Positions 22,614-29,618 of a stretch of DNA of 30,553 nt are shown in pieces (the stretch's first letter is position 1; the number at the start of each line of letters is the position of its first letter). The translations under genes and the position numbers were made by a program. The notes under the pieces are model-generated. The model was not told the origin of the DNA. It did not search any database and was given only the letters and a program-made list of their open reading frames with translations. The stretch covers positions 1-30,553 of IMG/VR virus record IMGVR_UViG_3300017987_000261; one strand, 5' to 3'. The stretch is from a virus.

Positions 22614-23095
22614 TAGAAAATATCCTCGGGAGCCTCATCAGACTCAAAGATCGGGTCAAAATCACCGTCCGAGATTGTTTTGTCATCATCATTGTCAAGG
22701 ATGTAGGATCGAAAGTGCCTTGACTGGGTTGCAGACCCACCGGTGAGCATTGCCTCGTACTTCTGTGGAAAAGTCAGAATGTCAGGAATGAGGGTATTCT
22801 CAAACCACTCAACCATATCTTTCCCATCATCATTGTCACTGTCACCCGCTGCAGCCGCAAAAGCCATACGGGTACGGCCCTCAACATAGGTCGTGGCCCA
22901 GTCTTTCATAATTTCGATACCGTTTGAATCTGTGATCGGTACGCCGATTTGGCCAGCTGTCAAAGCTCCCTCGAGTTTTGCTTCCGCTGCAGTGATAAAC
23001 AGGGCAACCTGTGTCGAATTCGGAGTTGTGCTAGAGGTAATCGACCGATCCGGGATTCTGGCCTCAACATCCGTTTCTGACATATAGGTGCCCAT
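22613..23095 (-). CDS. Head-tail connector / adaptor protein
   Basis: This 160-aa protein starts with YMSETDVEARIPDRSITSST and has mostly helical content (QVALFITAAEAKLEGALTAG; IMKDWATTYVEGRTRMAFAA; MVEWFENTLIPDILTFP). This matches the helical adaptor family (gp6- or DUF1320-like) that docks under the portal. It lies between the capsid gene and the morphogenesis protein, the usual position. The C-terminus is acidic (Asp/Glu). ATG 23095 is chosen; ATG 23083 is possible. Confidence 0.7.
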   Translation of the reverse strand: MGTYMSETDVEARIPDRSITSSTTPNSTQVALFITAAEAKLEGALTAGQIGVPITDSNGIEIMKDWATTYVEGRTRMAFAAAAGDSDNDDGKDMVEWFENTLIPDILTFPQKYEAMLTGGSATQSRHFRSYILDNDDDKTISDGDFDPIFESDEAPEDIF

Positions 23096-23102
23096 CGGTC
23101 AA

Positions 23103-23318
23103 TCACTCGCTCTCGGAGTCTTCTTTCTTGGCTTTTTTCTTCATAGGGGCCTTCACAAGCTCCTTGACCTCAACGTCACCATCTCCAACCGCGCCTACTC
23201 CTGCGGGCAATTCACCAAAGGAGATGAAATCCTTTGTGTTGAGAATTTTCATTTCACCATCGGATGGATCCCGCATCCTAAGATCGTCGCGTCCCTTGCT
23301 TCTGATCATGTAGCCCAT
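23103..23318 (-). CDS. Small acidic/basic tailed hypothetical protein after the capsid gene
   Basis: This 71-aa protein begins MGYMIRSKGRDDLRMRDPSD and ends with a lysine-rich then acidic tail (MKKKAKKEDSESE). AAGGA lies 8 nt before ATG 23318. Similar short proteins follow capsid genes in Mu-like head modules. Function is unknown. The gap to the capsid gene holds a stable hairpin. Confidence 0.6.
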   Translation of the reverse strand: MGYMIRSKGRDDLRMRDPSDGEMKILNTKDFISFGELPAGVGAVGDGDVEVKELVKAPMKKKAKKEDSESE

Positions 23319-23349
23319 AACTCAATCCTTTCATCATCCAAGCCCCAAG

Positions 23350-23378
23350 GGCTCCCTCCGCAGAGCACGGAGGGAGCC
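23350..23378 (-). terminator. Strong hairpin after the capsid gene (attenuator or mRNA-stabilising)
   Basis: GGCTCCCTCCG (23350-23360) is the exact complement of CGGAGGGAGCC (23368-23378): an 11-bp stem with a 7-nt loop, between the capsid stop and the next gene. On the transcribed strand it is followed by CTTGGGGCTTGG, not a U-run. It therefore may lower downstream expression or protect capsid mRNA rather than terminate fully. Confidence 0.6.
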
Positions 23379-23393
23379 TAGCAAGGGGGAGGA

Positions 23394-24350
23394 TTAGGTG
23401 TTGTCAATCTTTAGCACTCGTTGCCATTTGGCATAACCGGCGCGACCACGCATGCGAGCCTTGAAGGCTTGCATTTCTTTTTCAAACCAAGTCGTTGAGT
23501 TCGGGCCGAGCTCCTCGAGAGAGATCCCCTCTCGATCCTGCCACACAAGACCGCGGATCTCTGCATCCATGATTCCGATGTAGTAATCAACGGCCGATGT
23601 CGAGGTCAACCGCGGCATCGGGATCAACTTGATTTCCCAATTCTGGAATTGGGTGTTGGTGGTTTGAGAGATCACGTTGGCTTGGGTGGCCTCACTGATC
23701 GCCTTGTGCAATGCCGGCGGATAGCCGATCCAAATCTTAGAGAAATACTCGTTGAGCGGCTCGGCTCCCTCATCGAGGAAATTGTAGAGCGCTGCAATGC
23801 CCGCACCGATATCGGTTGAGCAATTGGCGGTTGAGGTCCCTGCACCGGTCAAAAGGTTGCTCTGGGTGGAGCTTTGCTTGCCTCTGGCAGTATGAGACGC
23901 GCTGAAAAACTCAACGTCATCATACCCCTTGTCCGTGGTCCCATCGATCAGAGCTTGTACAAGCAGGGCATCTGCTTTTCGTGTTGCGCGTTGCGCCAGA
24001 TCACGGATTCGGATCCGCTGTCCGCCGGTTTTGCTGTCCGCGAGATCATCGCGGTTGAACATCAACGCGCCGGTATATTTCTTGTTGCGTAGCTCATAGG
24101 CTGCATCGGACGTTCCATCCTTGCAGACATCGGGGCCTTCCGTGAGATCCCCATACTCCAACTCATCAACAAACTCATCGAGCGGAGCAACCTCGCCCAA
24201 CCATGCATAGTTTTCCTTATCGGATTCACTATCCACGACTGTTGAGATCATTTCGACCAACGAGGGCCCCTTGGGCTCCATCAACGCCTCGATAAAGGTG
24301 CCTCGGACATCTTTTCGCAGCTGGTGCGGTGTATAAATTGGGTTTGCCAT
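23394..24350 (-). CDS. Major capsid protein (Mu gpT-like)
   Basis: This 318-aa protein reads NYAWLGEVAPLDEFVDELEY, then ELRNKKYTGALMFNRDDLAD, then ADALLVQALIDGTTDKGYDD and VEFFSASHTA. This is the pattern of Mu-type major head subunits (gpT family, HK97 fold). The end MQAFKARMRGRAGYAKWQRV is also typical. ATG 24350 has CAGGAG 7 nt upstream, and a stable hairpin follows the gene. It lies after the decoration protein as in the lambda D-E order. One copy per lattice position is expected, so it should be among the most highly expressed genes. Confidence 0.88.
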   Translation of the reverse strand: MANPIYTPHQLRKDVRGTFIEALMEPKGPSLVEMISTVVDSESDKENYAWLGEVAPLDEFVDELEYGDLTEGPDVCKDGTSDAAYELRNKKYTGALMFNRDDLADSKTGGQRIRIRDLAQRATRKADALLVQALIDGTTDKGYDDVEFFSASHTARGKQSSTQSNLLTGAGTSTANCSTDIGAGIAALYNFLDEGAEPLNEYFSKIWIGYPPALHKAISEATQANVISQTTNTQFQNWEIKLIPMPRLTSTSAVDYYIGIMDAEIRGLVWQDREGISLEELGPNSTTWFEKEMQAFKARMRGRAGYAKWQRVLKIDNT

Positions 24351-24377
24351 GACTTAACTCCTGTTTCTTTCGTTTGG

Positions 24378-25754
24378 TTAGCTAGCCGGTCCGGCACAAA
24401 TGCAGGTGTCCGCGGTGGCCGAATTGCAGAGCACAAAATCAGTGTTGCCATGATCGAAACCAATCACACAAGAGCCAGTTCCCGCGCAGGTTGTTGAGCA
24501 CGCTTGATTATCGGCATCCGCGATTGTCCAGCCGATGGTTGCACCACTACCCAGGACCTGGAAGGTCCCGTCCGTTTCGATATTCAGAGTGGTAAAATCC
24601 ACTTTCGTAACACCAGTGTCAGAAGTGATTTCCACCGTGTTGCCAGTCCCGAAACCGAAAGAGATGTCCTCGGAGTTGTCTCCGATTTGGATCTCGTTAT
24701 CGGTATCTGAGACAATCGTTTGATCGTTGGCAAGGGTGATCGTGGTACCGAGAGCAGCAAGATCAATCGCAGCAACCGAGGTATCAGACGAAAGAGTCAG
24801 GGTGTCAGCAGTGCCAAACCCAAAACTAATGTCTTCAGAGTTGTCACCGAATTGGATTTCATTGTCGGTGTCACTGATGATCGTCTGATCTTCGGCAAGA
24901 GTGATCGTGGTGCCAACTGCAGCAAAGTCGATCGCCACAACTCCCGTATCAGAACTCAAATCAACAACGTTTGATCCACTGAAGCCAAATGCGATATCTT
25001 CGGAGTTGTCTCCGATTTGGATTTCGTTATCGGAATCGGACACAATTGTCTGATCGTTAGCTAAGGTGATTGTGGTTCCAACACCTGCAAAATCCCACTC
25101 AACCACACCCGTGTCTGAACTCATCGCGATCTTGTTGGTGTCGAAATCGAAAGAGAAGTCCTCTGAATTCTCTGTGAATTCGATTTCCGTGTCTACCGCC
25201 TGGCCAATCGTTGCGGCTTCAGAAAGAGTCAGTGCTCCGGTGAGGGTCAAGGGCTGAGTAACCGCAACGCGACCTTGATAGATCACATTGACATCAACCC
25301 AACACTCACTAGCGGAAATATATTCAACCATCAAACCCGCAACAGGCTCATTGCTTCCAACCGTTTCATCGACAGTCTGATCATCCTCAGCATACAAAAT
25401 TGATCCGACGTCATCTTGTCCGAGGGTTGAGCCTGCAAACTTGAACCACCCAGATCGCACCGTGATGTAATACGATCCAGAAGCTCCGGAGGTCACGGTC
25501 TTGGTTGCAACACCCACAACTCCGTTATTGCTGGCGCTGGCGGCTGCAGCTTCGGCGGTGCCAGAGCTGTTGATCATAACCATTCCACCGGCGTAGATGG
25601 TCTCGGATGCCGCCATGAGATACCGCTTAACGGCTCCGGCGTTTTTCACTGAAGTATATCGGGCAGCACTCAGGGCGGTTGCTCCGGCATCAACAGCGAA
25701 AGTCAAAACAAGCGCCATTGCAAGCGCGCTCAAAATTGTCTTGAAGGTTTTCAT
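24378..25754 (-). CDS. Capsid decoration-like protein with signal peptide, 55-aa repeats and Cys-rich tail
   Basis: This 458-aa protein begins with residues 1-26 that form a textbook Sec signal (MKTFKTILSALAMALVLTFA, cleavage near AGATA). Residues about 40-165 (VKRYLMAASETIYAGGMVMI; YYITVRSGWFKFAG; DVGSILYAEDDQTVD) resemble DUF2190-type capsid cement proteins. Residues 215-379 are three 55-aa repeats (TTITLA[N/E]DQTI, DNEIQ, GDNSEDI). The last 45 residues hold six cysteines and end TADTCICAGPAS. Position between protease/scaffold and capsid protein is that of lambda gpD. ATG 25754 has GGA 9 nt upstream. The signal peptide conflicts with cytoplasmic capsid assembly. An uncleaved N-terminus or a surface role is possible. 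Confidence 0.7.
   Translation of the reverse strand: MKTFKTILSALAMALVLTFAVDAGATALSAARYTSVKNAGAVKRYLMAASETIYAGGMVMINSSGTAEAAAASASNNGVVGVATKTVTSGASGSYYITVRSGWFKFAGSTLGQDDVGSILYAEDDQTVDETVGSNEPVAGLMVEYISASECWVDVNVIYQGRVAVTQPLTLTGALTLSEAATIGQAVDTEIEFTENSEDFSFDFDTNKIAMSSDTGVVEWDFAGVGTTITLANDQTIVSDSDNEIQIGDNSEDIAFGFSGSNVVDLSSDTGVVAIDFAAVGTTITLAEDQTIISDTDNEIQFGDNSEDISFGFGTADTLTLSSDTSVAAIDLAALGTTITLANDQTIVSDTDNEIQIGDNSEDISFGFGTGNTVEITSDTGVTKVDFTTLNIETDGTFQVLGSGATIGWTIADADNQACSTTCAGTGSCVIGFDHGNTDFVLCNSATADTCICAGPAS
24618..25112 (-). repeat. Three tandem 165-bp coding repeats
   Basis: Units at 25112-24948, 24947-24783 and 24782-24618 each encode 55 residues beginning T(G/S)V and containing GTTITLA and GDNSED. 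The third unit begins TSV. Partial, more diverged copies flank the array. DNA similarity remains visible, suggesting recent duplication or ongoing exchange. Confidence 0.9.
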
Positions 25755-25768
25755 TTTCTTTTTTCCTT

Positions 25769-27145
25769 TCAGTTGAGGCCCAGAGCCGCGTCAACTTCGT
25801 CCCGCTCTACTTCTCGGCCATCACGGAGGATCACCTTTCCATTCATTTTCACGCCGGAAATGTGCTCACCGTAGGCTTCCAGCTTCCGGTGATGGGCCGG
25901 AGTTACACCCATGGTTTTGGCCAAAGCTTTGTCAGCTTCCGTGAATTGATCTTGATTGGCTTTGTTGTCGTCCTTGTCAACATCCACCGAGAGACGATCC
26001 GGGCGGGTCACCTGAGGCAATGCCTCAAGATATGCCTGGAACTCTTCTGGCTTCATGGTGGCACCGAGTTTTTCAACCGCCTCCTTGGACGCGGGGGAGA
26101 CTCGATCCTCGTATTGCTCCATGAGGCTTTTGAGTTGTTGGGTTTTGAGCTCTGCAATCGTTGCGCGGTTTGCTTCTGATTCCGCTCGCAATTGCTCCAA
26201 CTCGGCTTTCATCTCTTCCGCCGCCTGGTTGGCGGTCGGGTCGCTGGTCTTATCCATAGCGATCTCCATTTCCTTGCCCACCTGGGGCGTTTTCTGATTG
26301 ACCACAGGCTGGCGATTTCCAACTGTGGCGGATTCACGAATTTTGTCGATGAGACCCAAGCCCTTTGCTTCCACACCCAGCCACACCTGGCCGGTTGCAA
26401 CTAGGTTGACTTTGGCCTCCTCCAATCCTCTCCCTCGAGAAACAGCCTCCTTAAAGTAGCCAAAAAAGCTGTCAATTTTTCTCTGGATGTCTGCAAGTTG
26501 GGGTTTGGTAACCTCGGCTCCAACAACTCCGATCCCTTTTAACTCATGAGTTGAAACAACGTGAGTTTTAACCCCTGCATCCTCAAACATCCGAGAGGAA
26601 TCCCGGATCACGGTGTAAACGCCGATCGAGCCGATCATAGCGGTCTTGTTGCTATCGATGGACTCGGCTTGTGATGCGATCCAATAGGCTGCACTCGCGG
26701 CCATGTCCTCAACACGCGCTGTGATTGGTTTTTCTGCTTTCTCTCGGACGTTGAAAACAAAATCGGCAAGCTCTTGGACGCCTGTCACTGTCCCGCCTGC
26801 TGACTCAACTTCGAGCTGAATCCGCTCAACGTCATCATCGGCGAGAGCGGCCTTGATTGCTTCCTCGGTCTCACGTGTGGATGTGGCATCAATCCCGAAA
26901 TACCGAAACACGCAAGGCACTTCCTTGAGGATCGTGCCCTTGATCGGTACGTGTGCAACCCCGTCTTTGGTCTCGTACCCTGGGCCCTCGGGCTTTTCTT
27001 CACCCTTTGCCGCTCTGATTGTCTCGGCATCGATCATGATCGCGCCTTCAATCAGCTCAGTCACAAACTCATGAAGACGGGCTGGCTCCATTGCCCAAGG
27101 CTCGGAAAGGAGATCTCTCACAAACGTTTTAGGCTTCAACTGCAT
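25769..27145 (-). CDS. S49-family prohead protease fused to scaffold-like C-terminus
   Basis: This 458-aa protein is from ATG 27145 (GGAGGAA upstream). Residues about 1-290 are an SppA/lambda gpC-type serine peptidase. The nucleophile is Ser151 in MAASAAYWIAS. The general base is Lys203 in STHELKGIG, 52 residues later, the usual Ser-Lys spacing. MIGSIGVYT lies between them. Residues about 300-458 are a charged helical region (MKAELEQLRAESEANRATIA) with no protease motif, expected to serve as the internal scaffold (as Nu3 in lambda) before cleavage. It overlaps the portal gene by 17 bp. A separate scaffold gene is absent, which supports the fusion. Confidence 0.88.
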   Translation of the reverse strand: MQLKPKTFVRDLLSEPWAMEPARLHEFVTELIEGAIMIDAETIRAAKGEEKPEGPGYETKDGVAHVPIKGTILKEVPCVFRYFGIDATSTRETEEAIKAALADDDVERIQLEVESAGGTVTGVQELADFVFNVREKAEKPITARVEDMAASAAYWIASQAESIDSNKTAMIGSIGVYTVIRDSSRMFEDAGVKTHVVSTHELKGIGVVGAEVTKPQLADIQRKIDSFFGYFKEAVSRGRGLEEAKVNLVATGQVWLGVEAKGLGLIDKIRESATVGNRQPVVNQKTPQVGKEMEIAMDKTSDPTANQAAEEMKAELEQLRAESEANRATIAELKTQQLKSLMEQYEDRVSPASKEAVEKLGATMKPEEFQAYLEALPQVTRPDRLSVDVDKDDNKANQDQFTEADKALAKTMGVTPAHHRKLEAYGEHISGVKMNGKVILRDGREVERDEVDAALGLN

Positions 27146-28589
27146 CCGTGGATTCCTCCTCTTCAGGCTCAATCGTATTCATGGGGGCGCTTGAAGGTTG
27201 CGGTTTGCGTGACGTGGCTTCATCTCTCGGAGTGACTTGGAAAATATCTCTCAAGTTGTCCTCAAGCGGATCGTCCGGAGTCACAAGGTTGGCATTTGTT
27301 GCGTTGATCAATTGTGGGAGTACTTCCGCCCAATCCCGTGTGGGTAAATTGCGGGCCTCTAGGGTGGGGACCTCATCAACTCGACCGTAGTTGAGTTCCA
27401 AGATCCGGCGCACAGGGCTCCAACCATCACAACCCAAGGTGAATGCACCGGCAACAAACTTGCTGTGCCCTACGGTGCTCAAATGGTATTGAGATTTTTG
27501 TGTGAATGAGAGTCCATAGCTACCATGTCCACCGGTGAGGCCAAGCAACATAAATCCTGCAGAAACGTTGTGAGCAATTGCAATGTCACAACGCGCGATT
27601 GCTCCGTCGGTATCGGTGCCCGTGCCTTTGTTTCCTGTGTCCCAAGAGAAGGTCCAACCACTCGGGAAGATCACTGCACCGTGAGAATTAGTCCGGAGTT
27701 GCTCCAAGGTTTCCCGCGCGGCGTCGATGTCTTCGTCGTTTACTTCCTCGCCGAGGATTACATAGGGAGTCCCTACCCCCCTGCGCTCATGTTTGATTGC
27801 ATCGATTGCCATAAAAGCAAGTTTTGCTTTCCAGGGTCCATAAGTTGACCGCAAAAGAGCCATTCCAGCGAAATAGGCTCCTTTTTGATCGAAGGTGAGG
27901 CGAAGAATGCGATCCGCAGGGATTTCGCGGTAACCAACCTTTTCTTTATCGTTGTAGGGTTGATATTGAGTGATGCGATCCAACCAAAGGCTGTTTTGCT
28001 TGCTTTGCCACCATCGCTCTACCGTGTTGCCTGGGATTTCATGGATCCCATTGATTGCAATGCCTCTGCCCTTGCCGGGATGCAGTGGGAAACGATCAAC
28101 CGGGATGTCAACGTAGTCGTCGGTGATTTCAGAGAGTGAAAACCCATCAACGCAGTAGTCAGCAACAATCCGTTTGAGGATTTGATCCCAATTCAGGCGG
28201 TCAGTGAAAACCCAATTACAAAATTGAGCTTGCTCCAAGTGAAGGGGGGATTTGCTGACAGGTTTGAAACACCAATTTGCAGATCGAAGGGGATCGGTAA
28301 CGAGGGAGATTGATTGCCGGACGTGCGCATCCCTGAGCATTTTGCCCGAGATTCCGATGCCACCTTGAGCCCCGTACCAAAGCGGACCTTGCAGATTGGG
28401 GTTGTTTTCAAGATCATCGAGGAGACCAGCTGTGATTGATGTACCAGAGCCACCTATCCGGCGAGATCTGGCGTCATTCTCCTGGCGTGCGAGCCCTGGG
28501 GATTGTCCGCTGATTGCTCCGATGTAGGGGGGAGGGCTGATTCCGATGTTTCCCGCGATATATGGTAAAAGGCCAAGCCCAAATCCCAT
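27129..28589 (-). CDS. Portal protein (Mu gp29-like, DUF935)
   Basis: This 486-aa protein contains HVRQSISLVTDPLRSANWCF, then FCNWVFTDRLNWDQILKRIV, ERWWQSKQNSLWLDRITQYQ and GMALLRSTYGPWKAKLAFMA. It ends in an acidic tail. The central wing/stem pattern is that of Mu gp29 (DUF935) portals, twelve copies forming the DNA channel at one vertex. No ribosome-binding site is evident before ATG 28589; a promoter-like sequence lies only 10-38 bp upstream, so a leaderless mRNA is possible. It starts the head cluster and overlaps the protease gene by 17 bp. Confidence 0.88.
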   Translation of the reverse strand: MGFGLGLLPYIAGNIGISPPPYIGAISGQSPGLARQENDARSRRIGGSGTSITAGLLDDLENNPNLQGPLWYGAQGGIGISGKMLRDAHVRQSISLVTDPLRSANWCFKPVSKSPLHLEQAQFCNWVFTDRLNWDQILKRIVADYCVDGFSLSEITDDYVDIPVDRFPLHPGKGRGIAINGIHEIPGNTVERWWQSKQNSLWLDRITQYQPYNDKEKVGYREIPADRILRLTFDQKGAYFAGMALLRSTYGPWKAKLAFMAIDAIKHERRGVGTPYVILGEEVNDEDIDAARETLEQLRTNSHGAVIFPSGWTFSWDTGNKGTGTDTDGAIARCDIAIAHNVSAGFMLLGLTGGHGSYGLSFTQKSQYHLSTVGHSKFVAGAFTLGCDGWSPVRRILELNYGRVDEVPTLEARNLPTRDWAEVLPQLINATNANLVTPDDPLEDNLRDIFQVTPRDEATSRKPQPSSAPMNTIEPEEEESTDAVEA

Positions 28590-28598
28590 GATATGAAA

Positions 28599-28631
28599 TG
28601 ATTAAATCGCATTCCGTGAAATGTCACGAAT
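28599..28631 (-). promoter_or_regulatory. Possible late promoter with overlapping hairpin/operator
   Basis: On the minus strand GTGACA (28627-28622) and TAATCA (28604-28599) are 17 bp apart. The inverted repeat CGTGA-AATG-TCACG (28615-28628, arms extend to 28611 and 28631 with one bulge) overlaps the -35 box. The next start codon is 10 bp downstream. This lies in a 115-bp A/T-rich gap between the methyltransferase and portal genes. Host consensus unknown. Confidence 0.3.
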
Positions 28632-28704
28632 TTATTGATAGGGGTGTTCCCTCCTTGTTTTTTTTGTAGTTATGTTGGGGGTTTAGAAACGCGAAAAACA
28701 GCGG

Positions 28705-29436
28705 TTATTGAGGGTTGAGGGAATGTAATTCCTTGACAATATGGCCGATCACTTCCGCACACTGGGGGACAACTGCGTTGCCTAGGGCTCTAATTCTGTC
28801 CATCCGGTGGGGAAGCCCATCATCTGCTCTAGGAACCGGGGATCCGGGCTCCCTCCGGCCAATGTCCACAAACTCGGTTTGCCCTTCAATCGGTACTCTT
28901 TCCGGCCATCGTGTGGACATCCATTGTTTGAGGTCCCGTAACGGGTGGCGGTTGGTGTGGGCAATAACGAAGATTCTACCGCGGCGATGGGGAGCGCCAA
29001 CATAGCGCGCTTCAAGTTGGACAGGAAACGTTTGGTAACCTTGCTCTTCCAACCGCTGGCCGATGGTTTCAACCCATCGCCTAGCGTTGCCTGCTGTGTT
29101 TTCAATGACAACCCATGTTGGGTTGAGCTTGAAAACAACTCTTTCAAACTCATACCAGAGGCCACTCCTAGCGCCAGAAAGGCCACGTCCTTTAGGATTT
29201 CCACTTGAGATATCTTGACACGGGAAGCCCCCGCACAAGAGATCGACATTTCGTGAATGATCATCTGGGAATCGTCTGACATCCTCAAACCTCTCAACAT
29301 CCGGCCAATGTTTCTCCAACACTCGCCTGCAAAATGGATCAATCTCAACTTGCCAAAGCACAGGACCCAGCCCGGCACGTTCCAATCCAAGCTCTAAGCC
29401 ACCGATACCTGAAAACAGCGAGCCGATTGTCAACAT
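28705..29436 (-). CDS. Short DNA (cytosine-5) methyltransferase
   Basis: This 243-aa protein has the ordered C5-MTase motifs. Motif I is LFSGIGGLELG (residues 7-17). Motif IV is GGFPCQDIS with catalytic Cys73. Motif VI is VVIENTAG with Glu112. Motif VIII is QLEARYVGAPHRRGR, and motif IX/X is RIRALGNAVVPQ. The target-recognition segment between motifs VIII and IX is only about 60 residues, much shorter than in host enzymes. It transfers a methyl group from SAM to cytosine at a short unknown site, and no matching restriction gene is present, so protection from host restriction is likely. It overlaps the HTH gene by 7 bp. It lies between terminase and portal, an unusual place for it. Confidence 0.93.
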   Translation of the reverse strand: MLTIGSLFSGIGGLELGLERAGLGPVLWQVEIDPFCRRVLEKHWPDVERFEDVRRFPDDHSRNVDLLCGGFPCQDISSGNPKGRGLSGARSGLWYEFERVVFKLNPTWVVIENTAGNARRWVETIGQRLEEQGYQTFPVQLEARYVGAPHRRGRIFVIAHTNRHPLRDLKQWMSTRWPERVPIEGQTEFVDIGRREPGSPVPRADDGLPHRMDRIRALGNAVVPQCAEVIGHIVKELHSLNPQ

Positions 29437-29618
29437 TTCAACCTCTTCACATCATCCTTGCTCAACCAGTAACATCCGCCGGCATCAACACGCACATATT
29501 GCAGTTTGGAGGGCCTCCCGCGCCTGAAATCCCTGCACCATCGCCGGATTGTTTTGACGTGCACACCGAGGAGCTTTGCAGCGTTACGGGGCGATATTTC
29601 ACCGGGTTGCCGTGACAT
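29430..29618 (-). CDS. MerR/excisionase-like helix-turn-helix protein
   Basis: This 62-aa protein begins MSRQPGEISPRNAAKLLG. AAKLLGVHVKTIRRWCRD is a clear helix-turn-helix, followed by a wing (KLQYVRVDAGGCYWLS) and a short basic end, as in excisionase/MerR-type small regulators. ATG 29618 overlaps the terminase stop (TGATG). A longer frame from 29795 would run inside the terminase gene and is rejected. It may regulate the late operon or the methyltransferase. As it sits next to terminase it could also be a small DNA-packaging accessory. Three cysteines are present, with no zinc pattern. Confidence 0.7.
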   Translation of the reverse strand: MSRQPGEISPRNAAKLLGVHVKTIRRWCRDFRRGRPSKLQYVRVDAGGCYWLSKDDVKRLKC

